From positions 555,410-619,409 of the forward strand of contig NW_022985449.1 in assembly GCF_010093595.1 (NCBI RefSeq): 64,000 nt of DNA. Direction: 5' to 3'. Shown in pieces: positions 45,861 to 56,725 of the stretch. Under the pieces are notes generated by a model. That model did no database searches. It was not told where the DNA came from and worked only from the letters and a program-made list of their open reading frames with translations. A program made the translations under genes and the position numbers. Each line of letters begins with the position of its first letter. The first letter of the stretch is position 1. The stretch is from Mytilinidion resinicola. Its lineage: Eukaryota; Ascomycota; Dothideomycetes; Mytilinidiales; Mytilinidiaceae.

Positions 45861-46607
45861 TACATATAGTGGGTGTTTGGGGCGAAGGCCTGGTGATATC
45901 CCATAGACGGCTTTTGGTTCTTCTTGATGGTGTAAAGGCTTGGTGACAACCTAACCAGGCTGGCTTTCTTTGGTCTAATAGAAAATATGGTGGTTGATAC
46001 TTTCAAGATACCACTCTGGCGAGTCTATAGGTTGGTATGAAATTGATTGACTATCAAGCAACTGTCCTTTAACTCAACATATCATACCCGCAGTTCAAAC
46101 TTGTATATAAGTCGCGTTATGCCCTTCCCTCGCTGTCCTACTCGGCCCCTTCCTTTCTAGCAGGCTTACTCAGCACCCTATGCATGTATTTCCTCCTTCC
46201 GCTCAATAGCTAGCCTCCTCACCAGCATCAATACAACAGCTTTTGGTTACACACCTTGTCTTGATCCGCTTTCTCTCTGACTGTCGCTCATCGGTAAACC
46301 TTGCCGATCTTCACGCTTCACTAAACACGCCGCCCTCTTCTCCGCAACGCGACTCGCAAGCACCGACTCCGCATTGCCGCTCCACCCTAATTCCACGCGC
46401 CGAGGTGGACGACGCACGATGGACAGACTCAAGTGCAAGCTCCGAGGAGCTTCAAATCCACGTCCTTAGACATTAATAAGCCACTCAATCTCTAATTTCG
46501 TTTCCATTGCAGTCCTTCATTTCCATTTTTGTGCTATATTCTCAATTTCCTCTACTCCCTACTTCCTATACATCATCTCTATACTAAATCGCCCCCAAAA
46601 GCCCACA
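45861..46607. other. intergenic, upstream of the ligase gene
   Basis: No gene. A TATATAA stands at 46104-46110, some 500 bases before the next ATG, and the last 100 bases are CT-rich. Confidence 0.45.
46104..46110 (+). promoter_or_regulatory. possible TATA box, ligase gene
   Basis: TATATAA followed by a GC-rich then CT-rich leader region. It is far from the start codon, so this call is weak. Confidence 0.25.
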
Positions 46608-48354
46608 ATGACAATTTTCAAATCCCACCAGCCCCCGATCGACATTCCCTCCTCCCTCACAGCCTGGGACTGGCTTTTCGACTCCCCCTACTCCCCCCTC
46701 AGCCCTTCCTCATCAGCTTCCTCAGGCCCATTAGGCGGCTACACTAATGCAGCCACGGGCGCGCGCGTCGACTACGCCCAAGTCCGCACCCTGAGCACAC
46801 ACCTCGCCACGGCCCTCGTCAAGCACCACGGCCTGCAACCAGGGGAGACCATCTCGCTCTTCTCGCAGAACATCATCTGGTACCCAATCGCCATGTTCGG
46901 GGGCTTGCGCGCTGGGGCGGTCATCAGCGGCGCGAGCCCGGCGTACGGGGTCGAGGAGATGGCATATGCGCTTACCTGCGCCAAGGCTCGGTTTCTAATG
47001 ACCATGAAGGACAGTTTGCACGTGGCGGTTGAGGCAGCAGAGAGGGTGGGGTTGGGGAAGGATAGAGTGTTTTTGCTGGAGGGGAAATCACAGGGGTTCA
47101 AGACCGTGCAGGATCTCGTGGAGGAGGGAAAGATGGAGGTGGTGGAGAGTTGGAAAATTCCCCCGGGAAAGCGGAATGGCGATGTTTGTGGATATCTAAG
47201 TTTTAGTAGTGGGACTACTGGGTTGCCCAAGGCTGTGAGTTCACGATCCCATGTAGAATGCTGCGTGGAGTTGGAATCAATGCTGATGTTTGTGGAAAAA
47301 GGTCATGATATCCCACCAGAATGTAATAGCCCAGTGTCTCCAAATTTAGCAAATTACCCCCGTCACGCACCACAAGATCATGGCCGTCCTACCTCTCTTC
47401 CATATCACTGGCCTCGTGCACCAATTGCACCTCCCGGTCCTCCTCAACGCTGAAGTTATCATGCTCCCGCAGTTCACCATGCCTGAAATGCTGAAAATAA
47501 TCGTCGACTACCAGCTCACCGAGCTCCTCCTCGTCCCACCTATCATCATTCGCCTAGTACGGGACAAGGAAGTCAACGACTATGATTTAAGCCACGTGAC
47601 CAGGTTTTCGTCTGGCGCAGCGCCCCTGAGTGAGGAGATCATCCAGCTGCTGAAGAAAAAGTTCCCCGGGACGGGTTTCAAGCAGGGCTATGGGATGACG
47701 GAGTCCTGCTCGTGTATAACAGCGCATCCGCCGGAGAAGTATGACTACAAATACGCGCACACGGGCGGTGCGGTAGTCGCTAACACAGAAGTAAAAATTA
47801 TCAAAGAAGACGGAACCGAAGCAGGTGTTGGAGAGGCTGGAGAAATTCCTGCACGCGGCCCGCAGGTTGTTATGGGGTATCTAGGAAACGAGAAGGCGAC
47901 GCAGGAGACCTTTGTGGATGGGTGGTTGCGAACTGGTGACCAGGGAGCCATGAATGAGGAGGGCATGATTCATATCCTGGACCGAATCAAGGAGATGATC
48001 AAGGTCAAGGGGATTGGGGTTGCGCCGGCGGAGCTGGAAGATTTGCTGTTAGGGCATCCCCAGGTTGAAGATGTGGCGGTGATGGGAATCAAGGATGACT
48101 ACTCGGGCGAGCTGCCTAAGGCGTTTGTGGTGCTAAAGGACGGAGTGAATGCGAGTGAAGAGGTCGGAAGGGCTTTGATGAAGTGGGTGAGAGAAAGGAA
48201 GACGAGGTATAAGTGGATTAAGGAGGTTGAGTTTGTGAATGAGATACCCAAATCGGCGAGTGGTAAGATATTGAGGCGGATGCTAAGGGATCGAAAGGCG
48301 GTAGAAAATGGGGTCAAGGTGAGGGATGCGGTGGGAGAGAAGGCGATGTTGTAG
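46608..48354 (+). pseudogene. 4-coumarate-CoA-ligase-like AMP-forming enzyme, internal TAG
   Basis: An adenylate-forming acyl-CoA synthetase. Exons 46608-47234 and 47302-48354 (67-nt intron). The P-loop LSFSSGTTGLPKAV is cut by the intron and resumes as MISHQNVIAQ. Then come LPLFHITGLVHQL, FKQGYGMTES (substrate pocket and A5), VDGWLRTGDQG (A7), the hinge DRIKEMIKVKG and the catalytic-lysine motif PKSASGKILRR. Without the stop the product would be 559 residues, normal for the group. An in-frame TAG (47347-47349) sits 15 codons into exon 2. The expected residue is Gln, so a CAG to TAG change is likely. An alternative acceptor at that TAG would restore the frame but remove the conserved MISHQN segment. 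The rest of the gene is in good condition. The C-terminus (GEKAML) is not a canonical PTS1. Confidence 0.75.
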
Positions 48355-48412
48355 AAGGATATGAATATAGAATACCTTTTGTTCAGCCTGGAGACTGATA
48401 CTGTAAGATACT
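48269..48412 (+). repeat. 3' end of ligase gene, copy A of a direct repeat
   Basis: These bases, covering the last ~28 codons and the start of the 3' UTR, recur in diverged form at 50633-50775 in the same orientation. Confidence 0.8.
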
Positions 48413-48638
48413 AGCTACATATGCAGTAGTACCCATAATAGCCTCTTTACATGAGTATTTACCGTGTTATGAGAAGATATGGGGCTGAAGTGGTGGTGCT
48501 AATGCAGTAGAGCGTGGATGTCGTAGAGGAAATGCTAGAGGTAAGGCGCTAAAGTACTGGTGTCAAAGTGGTGCCGACGTAAGTAAGTGATGCCAGAGTA
48601 GTGCCAATGTAAACAATAAAACGGAACGCCAAGGACAG

Positions 48639-50342
48639 CTAACGGAGAGAGCCAGTAGTGCCCGATTTCAGCATGTCAATATACTTGCTGATTTTCTTAA
48701 GTTCATTGCTCCCCGTAGAAAGCCATGCGCGTCCATGCTTACCCACAATCTCCACGCTGAACGTGAAAACGGCACCATGTTTCGGTGTGGCGCGCTGTAC
48801 GAGGCGATGTTCTGGGTCGTTAAAATTCCAGTTGAGTCGGACAGTGTCGTAATCGGCGATCTGGCAGGTTCTCATCACATCCGATGGGACATTGAAGGTA
48901 ACGCCAAAGATACCTAACGCATTAATATGACTAGCACATGACCACTCCAAACGCCCTCATACCGGGTAGACGATGAACTCTTGAGTGACCGCGCGTTTAA
49001 TGTCTTTACGCCTCTGTCCGACGCCGCCGCGCTGGATTGCTGGTTCGAAACGTTTGTGTCGCGCCCCTTCCACTGCCTCTGGTGACCAATCAGGCGAGAC
49101 TTTTGCGGCCATGCTTGGTTTAGCTGGCGCCAGTTGGGAACACGAGCCGGAGTCCAGGTCGGTCGGCCCCTGACGGACTCGATGGCCGGGGCGTTCATTG
49201 TATGGAGAATTAGTATCATCAAAGTTTCGGTGAGCAACACAAGCTCGGGATGTGCTCTCCGTTGGAATACTGCAAGTAGCACGAAGTGTGGTTGTGCTTT
49301 CGTTCATCGCCAATATCTATAATGCTCGGAAGAAGATTCCTTTCTCCGGCGGTAGTTCTCATCGTTGTTTTCCGAAATTCGACGCGCAAGTTTGCCTGAA
49401 CTGCCAACGTACAAGCCAAACAATGCGAATGCGATATTCCTAAGCAGATTGGCGTACACTCCTTGTCACTGATCCTCAAGGTCACTCTCGATCGTTTGTA
49501 TGTCTTCCAGGGTGACCGTTTGACCCCGCATGATGAGTTCAATGACACAGATCATGCCCCTTGACAGTGACTCCACGATCAGGTCCACGGTATCGTCGGT
49601 GTCAATAGAGAGTAGCCATAGCATGGTGTTGCGACTAACAGGTCTTGTAAGAGGTAATCGAAGGTCCAGAATAATATTGATGTACCATATAAGGGCACTT
49701 AGTATGAAATAACCGACCGACCCTCGAATCTGTCTGTGCGACCCGCACACGAGTACACAGAGGCGAGAACAGGTATTACGGAATGTCTCATGAGCGTCAG
49801 GCGGGTCCAGATTGTCCTCATCTTCCAAGGTGAGGTCTATCGTAGCTAAGTCGTCGGCAACGAAGCGTCTCTTGTTGCGATGGATTGGTTCTTCGTCTTC
49901 GTCATCGTCATCGACGAAAGACAATCTGCTCGGGGCGTGGGGCTAGGTAGCAGTGGGCAAGCGGCTTAGAACGCGATGCTCGGTAGTAGTGAACTCCTAG
50001 CTGAAGTTGGCGTCAATCCCGTCATCGTCATCGATGAAAGACAATCTGCTCGGGGCGCGAGGCTGGGTAGAATTGAACTCCTGGTTGAAGTCGGCATCAA
50101 TATCGTCCTCGTCATCGATGAAAGACAGGTGACTTGGGACGCGAGGCTGGGTAGCAGTGGACTCTTGCTGAAGTGGACCTTGGTGTCGTCTTCGTCTTCG
50201 TGAGACGACAGATATCCGCGTTGAGGAGTTTGGCGAGGTCAACGTCAGAGTCGTTGTCGCTTTCTTCATCCAATGCCAGATACCCCGGATCCTTGGACAG
50301 TGGTCCCCTTGCGGGCGTTGAGGGGTTTAGTAAGGTTGACAT
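48639..50342 (-). pseudogene. unrecognised acidic repeat protein, broken (accessory)
   Basis: Pieces on the minus strand run from an acidic start (MSTLLNPSTPARG at 50342, then DEESDNDSDVDLAKLL). They pass through two to three copies of an acidic repeat (LSFIDDEDDIDADFNQEF) and an IDLTLEDEDNLDPPDAHETF segment with a following SRLCVLVCGSHRQIRG region (49924-49466). Further left are PSMAAKVSPDWSPEAVEGARHKRF (about 49100) and IFGVTFNVPSDVM..NWNFNDPEHRLV (about 48900-48640). Frame changes and two TAGs (near 49980 and 49945) that replace CAG of the repeat consensus separate the pieces. I do not recognise the family. It may be one gene with introns plus lesions, or two neighbouring remnants. Confidence 0.45.
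49901..50188 (-). repeat. coding minisatellite, 84-bp unit with a 120-bp variant
   Basis: Three copies begin at 49901, 50021 and 50105 with GTCxTCGTCATCGA.GAAAGAC. Spacings are 120 and 84 bases, both multiples of three. The unit encodes about 28 acidic residues with the core LSFIDD and TQPRAPSR. Confidence 0.75.
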
Positions 50343-51020
50343 GATTGACCTTCGCTGGAACGAACTCCGTTGTCAGAAAACAAGCGTCAGACCGATTACC
50401 GGAATTTGCTGCAGTCCGAGATCGGACAACAGTGTCGTCAGAGGTATGCTCATCTTCTGGATTGGTAGTGATGGTTCTCTGGCATGATGACGTTTATTGC
50501 TGAGTGGGCATGAGTTGATTGAAAGATTTTTTGGTACTACTCCAGGCCCTATTTGTTGACTTGGCGACTGCTTTTCCTTGAGAGGCTTTGTTAGTAGTGG
50601 TGCACGAGTCCGTACTTGCGGTGACCTTACTGTATTGAGGAGGATGCTAAGGGATCGAAAGGGGGTGGAGAATAGGGTCAAGGGAGGGATGCGGTAGGAG
50701 AGAAGGCGGCGTTTTAAACAGATATAAATTTAGATGACCTTTTATTTAGCTTGGAAACTGATGCTGTCAAATACCAGACGCTGAGTCTGTTGTTAGGATT
50801 GACAAGTACCTAACGATCAAAGCTTCATATAAATTTTTCTTCTGTCCAGCCTACTGATAAGCATTTCCTCGCAATCCAGCGCCTACCAAGAAACCAGGTT
50901 GCAGGACCCCACTCACTTTCTTTTGATACAAGCTAATATCATTCCCAGTCACCTAAACTCCAGCCCTAGCCAAAGTAGGATTCAATGCTGCCAAACGCCT
51001 CGCTGCACGATCGTGCCTTT
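50343..51020. other. intergenic with ligase-3'-end copy
   Basis: Holds the diverged repeat copy at 50633-50775 and the 3' flank of RPB5; no gene. Confidence 0.5.
50633..50775 (+). repeat. diverged copy B of the ligase 3' end
   Basis: It starts TATTGAGGAGGATGCTAAGG and tracks copy A through the last codons and into the 3' UTR, with small indels and mostly G/A differences. No other part of a second ligase gene is attached. Confidence 0.8.
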
Positions 51021-51839
51021 TCATATTGCCCACCGGTAACTGGCATACCTGCCTGCCGTCTCACTCCTCCGAATAATCTTGACCACCTGCCCTCTCCTCA
51101 GCCCCAAATACTTGGCCACCGGATCGGTGACCTGAATCCTAGGTAGCTGCGTCTCCTTCAACCGGTAGCGCTCTAGTAGCTGCGCCTTTTCCTCTTTGCT
51201 CAGAAGCACGTGCTTGGGCACAAGCTCGTGTTTTGTGATGTTCACCAGCAAGTGCTGCTCCTCGAACGTCTCGACGCCGCCGCGTGGGCCGTCCTCGAAC
51301 TGGGTGCTGCCGCGCAACAGACGCAGGGCCATGCCGGTGATGGGCTTCGGGGTGATGAGAATGCCGGAGTAGTAGCTAGTGGAAACAAGGTGCTGCATGA
51401 AGTCGCGCAACTGCTTGAGGCCGACGTTCTCGTCGCCGCTGAAGTCGATCCAGATCTCGCCGATCTGGGGCTGAGGGTTGGGAACCTTGGGGGTGGGCGG
51501 GTCGGTGTATTTGATCAGCATGGCTTCGCTGGGTTTCGCGCTGAAGCCCATGCGAGAACGGCTACAAGAGGAGGTTTAGCTGTGCAAGGCCACATACAAG
51601 AAGCGGGCGTACTCACTCGGGTTCGTGGTCTCCCTCCTTTCCAAAGCGGTCGACAAACTCGGCCAGTGAGATGTTGATGTCTTCTTCCAGCATCTGGTAG
51701 CCCTGCAGAGCTGTTAGCAGGCCGAGTGGCAGCTCTGTTGCAGCGTCGCGCGTACTCTATCCATGCACATTTCTTTCGCGGTGCGGTAGATGCGCCACAT
51801 CCGGATCATGGCCGGGTTATCCCTCCTGTCGGAATCCAT
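51021..51839 (-). CDS. RPB5: RPB5/RPABC1, shared subunit of RNA polymerases I, II and III
   Basis: Exons 51839-51756, 51702-51617 and 51561-51021 (introns 53 and 55 nt) give 236 residues. The eukaryotic N-terminal jaw domain starts with MIRMWRIYRTAKEMCMDRGYQMLEEDINISL, split by intron 1. The archaeal-type C-terminal assembly domain contains LLVNITKHELVPKHVLLSKEEKAQLLERY and LPRIQVTDPVAKYLGLRRGQVVKIIRRSETAGRYASYRW, a nearly invariant string. The gene is intact; the product is nuclear. Confidence 0.96.
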
Positions 51840-52196
51840 ACTGGGTCGGTCTCACAGTCTCTAGTGGTGGGTGGTGAGGTGAGGACGGCGAGGAGGGTCG
51901 TCGACAAAGTTAAAAGAAACCTTGAGAAGAGGAGCCTCGCGCCGGCACATCCTCGGTGAAGCGAGGAGCTTAATTCACGTGGTCGTCCAAAGCAGCCCAT
52001 CGCTGCTAAAACACCAATGAATAAGCTACTAATTCCGGAACGCCCTGTTATAGATCAGAGGGATGCCTTCGTTCAGCTTCCATATCTAACGCATGTGTTC
52101 CTCCCTTGGGTCGCACCTTCAGGGCGAAATGGCATGGGCCCCTGCCCCTTTATGACGTGAGCCTAAAGTCCAACACCACCAACAGCTATCACCACA
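51840..52196. other. divergent promoter, RPB5 / PPM1
   Basis: 357 bases between start codons pointing apart; GC-rich near RPB5. No other feature recognised. Confidence 0.45.
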
Positions 52197-53378
52197 ATGG
52201 CTGCGCCGGAGATCCCAAATCTAAAATCGCTGCTCGCCCAGCGCCGTGGAGGACTACACGCTCGAGGACGCGGTCCCAGAGCTCCCATCAGCCATGAAAC
52301 AAGTGAGGCTGCCAAAGACGACGCCGTGAAAGGCACCGATCAAGATGCAGCGGGCTCGCGAGTGAGCTGCGTAGAGCTGGGCTATCTCGACGACCCATAT
52401 GCGAAGGTATTCGCCGCACAGCAGACGGTGCGGCGTCTGCCTCTCCTAAACAGAGGTACAATTCCACCAACACTTTCTTAGTACACAGAGCGAAGCTCAT
52501 GCCGAAGTATAGGCACATACGTTCGCACCACCGGGCTCGACCAGCTTATCCACCAATTCCTCACCACCGCGCCTGGCTCGCCCAAACAGATCATCTCCCT
52601 GGGTGCAGGGACAGACACACGCTACTTCCGCCTCCTCTCCGCGTACCCGTCTCTAAATCTAACCTACCACGAGATCGACTTCCCCTGTAACACCTCCTCC
52701 AAAATCGCGGCCATCCAACGCTCTCCCGCCATCCTCTCCCTACTCTCCCACCCCCCTACCATCTCTACAGACGGCACATCCCTCAGCACGCCCACCTACA
52801 ACATCACGGCTCTCGACCTCCGCACCCTCGCCTCACCCACCCCACCACCGCTCCCAAACCTTAACCCCTCTACCCCCACCCTCCTCCTCTCCGAATGCTG
52901 CCTCGTCTACCTCCCGCCCACCACCGCCTCCGACATCCTCACTACTCTCACAACACACCACCTCTCCCCTACCACCCCCTGCGCCCTCGTCCTCTACGAG
53001 CCCGTCCGCCCGCATGATGCTTTTGGCCGTACCATGGTCTCGAACCTCAAATCCCGGAACATCCACCTGCACACCCTCGCCACGTACCCGGACCTCGCCT
53101 CGCAGATTACACGGCTAAAGACAGCGGGATTTGACGCGGGACAAGGGGGTGTGGATACCGGGTTTGTGTGGCGGGAGTGGGTGAGCGAGGCCGAGAAGGA
53201 GCGGGTTGGGGCGCTGGAGATGCTGGATGAGTTTGAGGAGCTAGGCTTGCTGTTGGGGCATTATTGTGTGTGCTGGGGTTGGCGGGATAGAGGTGGGGAG
53301 GAGAAGGATATGGTGTTTTCCGAGGCGTGGAGTGGGGTGAAGGCGCAGGTTGGTGGGCCTGCTGGAGAGGGGGCGTAG
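52197..53378 (+). CDS. PPM1: leucine carboxyl methyltransferase 1 (PP2A methylation)
   Basis: Methylates the C-terminal leucine of the protein phosphatase 2A catalytic subunit with SAM, which steers holoenzyme assembly. Exons 52197-52455 and 52513-53378 (57-nt intron) give 374 residues. After a Gly/Arg-rich N-terminus (RRGGLHARGRGPR) come VELGYLDDPYAKVF and NRGTYVRTTGLDQLI, which spans the intron and is a family signature. Next are the SAM-binding ISLGAGTDTRYFRL, YHEIDFP, TLLLSECCLVYLPP (motif with the acidic strand) and VLYEPVRPHDAFGRTM. The C-terminal VWREWVSEAEKERV and MLDEFEELGLLLGHYCVCW are also typical. An N-terminus longer than in yeast Ppm1 is common in filamentous fungi. Confidence 0.95.
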
Positions 53379-54279
53379 AAGAGTTGGGTAGTGCATAACA
53401 GGACAGAGCGGACGCCAGATATAAGGTTGGTCAGCTTGGCCGTTGAGAAGTGTGCATAGAGACTAGGACATAGACCACCCGTCTCATGATTCTTACGATA
53501 TATTTTAGAACCCTTGAACGTAGCATGATGGGTCAACGACAAGCTTATGGGAGACTATTATCTTTTACTATCCAACACCTCATATCTCCTTTAGCTTTCC
53601 TATCCTACGCTTCATGACTCCAAACGCCCCAAGCGTTGTTTGAACACTGCAACACGAAGCAAAAATCTATTCGTGTCATACCAGACTTAATATTGGTTGA
53701 TAACTCGCCCTAGTTCCCCCTGCAACCTGATCCCAAGATTTTCAGCTTATATGCAGCATAAACGCAAAACTCCCCTCCTCCGAGATATCCTTGATACCCT
53801 ACCAGCCATACTGTACAATCTGGGTATGCTAGTAAGAAATAAAGTAGCAAAACCGAGGTGCAACCAACAGCACATGAGCGCCTTCCGAGCCCACTCATAG
53901 ATAGTTGCCGTGAATGAAAATTCGCCCATAGCGCCTGAAATCTTGAAACTTTGGAATGCCTTGGCGGACCCCAAGCGGCACCTGGCCTCTAGGCCTCGGG
54001 AGATTTAGGTACTCATTGCCGATCATGCACCGAGTCCTTCCTCGCACTAGAAATGTTGTGATTGCCATGTTCAGTACCAATTCCGAACCCCTCGCTAGGA
54101 CCGTCAACAGCCCTCGCATAATTCTTCGGCCTCTTCAGGCTCTGGATCGCCAGCTCCCTCCGCCTCTGCAGATCCCGCTTCTTCTCTTTCTCGCGCTCGC
54201 GTTCTTCTTTGGCGCGTTGATCAGCCACTACGACAAAGTGAAAAGTCAGTACACATTTGGGAAAACCGTAAATCAAGTA
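53379..54279. other. convergent 3' region, PPM1 / TAF12
   Basis: 900 bases of tail-to-tail spacer. Minus-strand ORFs 54119-53895 and 54276-54013 adjoin the end of TAF12 but have no family support and look like 3' UTR. Confidence 0.45.
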
Positions 54280-56189
54280 CTAGATGTCAGTTTTCCCACC
54301 CATGACTTTAGCTGCCTGAACGGCGTTCATCTTCGCCGTCCATCCCTGTGCTGGGTGCAGCTTCTTCACGGTGCGGATCTCGTCGGACGCGTAGCCAGGA
54401 ATGCGGATGTTGTAGTTGCGTTCGAGGATAAGCTGGAGGTCGCGGATGTCCAGCTGTGGCGACTCGCGCAGCTTGCTGAGCTTGCACGCTGAGCTGATGA
54501 CCGAGTCGACAAAGTCGTCCGCAAGTTGGAGCATTGCCTGTGACGCATTGTTAGCTCGTGCTACGTGCTTATGAGGAAATATAATGAGACACACACCTCT
54601 TCAACTTCGGGAGTTAGTGACTCCCCGCCCGGCCCTTCACCACCACCAGTGACCTGCCGCACGAGCTCGTCCAACTTGCGCTTGCTGAGCACGCGATCAC
54701 CTTCACCCTCAAGTTGGAATGTCGGCATCTTCTGCATGACGGGCTGGCCCATCATACCCGGCGCGCCGTTGCCGGGTCCGCCCATAGTAGGTCTGGCGGG
54801 GCCCATGGAGACGGGTTGCGGCTGCGCTACGTTGAGCGTTTTGGGGATGGGCATCTTGGTGTTGTTCATCTGGTCGCGATTCGGGATGCTGTGATAACCT
54901 CCTGCGCTAGTCGGCATCTGCTGCGGCGTGGAATTGCGGTTGGCGTCACCTTGTGAGTAAGAGCGCTGGGCGAGGCCGACCGCGTCTCGGTGAGAGAGAG
55001 GGACAGGCGGGCCAGTGAGGTTGTTACCGGTTGCGGACTGTGGGTGAGGTGAGTTTTGCTGCTGCTGCTGTTGTGCATGGGCGTTGGCTTGCGCGGGGTT
55101 GATCTGTGGGCGCTGTGCGTTTATGTTGTTGTGCTGCTGATTCATCTGGCCCGACGGATTTTGTCCCTGTGCAGACTGGGGAGTGAAAGGAAGCTGACCG
55201 GGTTGCTGTGGTCCTGAAGACATTGAGTTTCGAGCGGCGTTCGGATTGTGTGCTGGCCCCTGCGAGTTTGGTTGCTGCGTGCCCGGTTGACCGCCCATTT
55301 GCATGTTGGTGAATTGCTGTCCGCCTGGAGCTGTGTTGCCTCCCTCCGTCTTGATGGGCGCTTCGCTCTTCACTTGAGGGAAGCTCTGTTGGTTATGCGA
55401 CTGCTGTTGCTGCTGCTGCGTCTGCTGGGCCCGTTGCTGCTGCTGCTGCTGCTGCTGCTGCTCTGTCTGCTGCTTCCACAGGCTTTGCTTTTTGCGAAAC
55501 TCATCTATGAACTGCTTTCCCGAGTTGTACTCTTGCTCCGCGGCCGCCTTTCGTTGAATCAGCTCTGGCGATACATCCTGCCCGCTCTTCCTCCGGTCCT
55601 CCATTGCCTGTATAATACGTGCACTCGCCGTCTTCGCCTTTTCCTGCCTGGTCAACGCCACAATGTAGTTATTCTTAAACTCCTTCACCTTCGCATCGCC
55701 CTCAGGTGTGCCCAGGAGAGGCCCGCCAGGGGGCAGGTGGTAGGGAAAGTCCTGGACATGCTTCAAGATGCCAGGATCCACCTGTGGCCGTTGCTGGCCG
55801 CCTTGCGCTGGCTGCGATGGGGTGTTCTGTATCTGCGGTCGGGGTTGATTCATCGTCTGGCCTTGCGGAGGCTGCTGTCCGGGCTGGTTTGGCTGGCTCT
55901 GGGGCCTGTTTGCCGCCTGGGCTGCGGCGACCTTCTGTCGTTGGAGTCGCTCCTGACCGATCAGCTTCTGCGACCACTCGGCGAGCTTGGTGTGGGCGGA
56001 TATGCGTTCTGGCGAGTCTTTCGGCTTGCCCTGTATCATGGCCCACAGGCTGGCGACGGCAGGCCTGTACTTGGTCTTCTGCTCGTCGTTCAGGCAGGTG
56101 AGCTTTAATACATCCTCTGGTTTCAGGAGTTGCGGATTCTGCTGCGGCGTGCCCTGTGGGCCTTGGGATTGTTGGCCTGGATTGCTCAT
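54280..56189 (-). CDS. TAF12: TAF12, TFIID (and SAGA) subunit with histone fold
   Basis: Exons 56189-54597 and 54537-54280 (59-nt intron) give 616 residues. The C-terminal histone fold pairs with TAF4 in TFIID and Ada1 in SAGA. It begins before the intron with LSKRKLDELVRQVTGG and continues as AMLQLADDFVDSVISSACKLSKLRESPQLDIRDLQLILERNYNIRIPGY, ending in MNAVQAAKVMGGKTDI. The N-terminal 500 residues are Gln/Asn/Pro-rich with a pure Gln run, plus a conserved helical segment LKHVQDFPYHLPPGGPLLGTPEGDAKVKEFK near 145. The start is set at MSNPGQQSQG; an in-frame alternative at 56234 adds 15 residues. The histone-fold motif continuity proves the intron. Confidence 0.95.
55433..55463 (-). repeat. CAG microsatellite coding polyGln in TAF12
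   Basis: On the minus strand about nine to ten CAG codons in a row; more short CAG runs follow to 55400 and another near 55060-55075. Confidence 0.85.
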
Positions 56190-56725
56190 GGTTGCGTTTG
56201 TTCTGATCCGACTTCCAGACTCTGTTGTTCCCACGGGAAGCTGCGTTTGTCGACAGGCCGACCCACGGGGCGACCAAACGGAATGCGCGCGTCAGTTCTA
56301 GCCAGCAGAAAAGGGGGTAACAACGATGGGGCACTTCGAGGGAGCGATGGCGTAGAGGGTGATGTTGGTGTGAATGCAGGTGGGCTACCTGCAGGTGGAA
56401 GTTGAAGTAGACTTTGGCTTGGCGGTGGGATAAACCCGACGGATGCATGTATTGTCACAGACCGAACAATACAGGGTAACGTGATCCTACGTACCCCATC
56501 AACACCAGACCATATCGCCGCTGGCTACACGTTCAGAGGTCAGGCTCTACATAGTAGTAATGCGCGAAGGAAGGAGGTGGATGTTCAAATGCTCGGATTT
56601 AGATACAGTGTAGGCTTCCAATGCCACAATGCTCTAGCCTTTCGTGGGCATGTAAGACAATACGCTAGAACGCTACAAAAATGCTAATCCAAACTCGCAA
56701 TCTTATGCACCCATACAGGGCTGCA
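56190..56725. other. intergenic
   Basis: Between the TAF12 start and the ISC1 stop on the minus strand; no gene seen. Confidence 0.5.

Noticed and set aside
53895..54276. Minus-strand ORFs after TAF12, possible extra exon
   Set aside because: TAF12 already ends with the family-typical QAAKVM.GKTD tail and stop at 54280.
55248..56108. 286-codon Leu-rich ORF on the plus strand
   Set aside because: It is the antisense of the CAG-rich TAF12 exon; the leucines come from CTG read opposite CAG.
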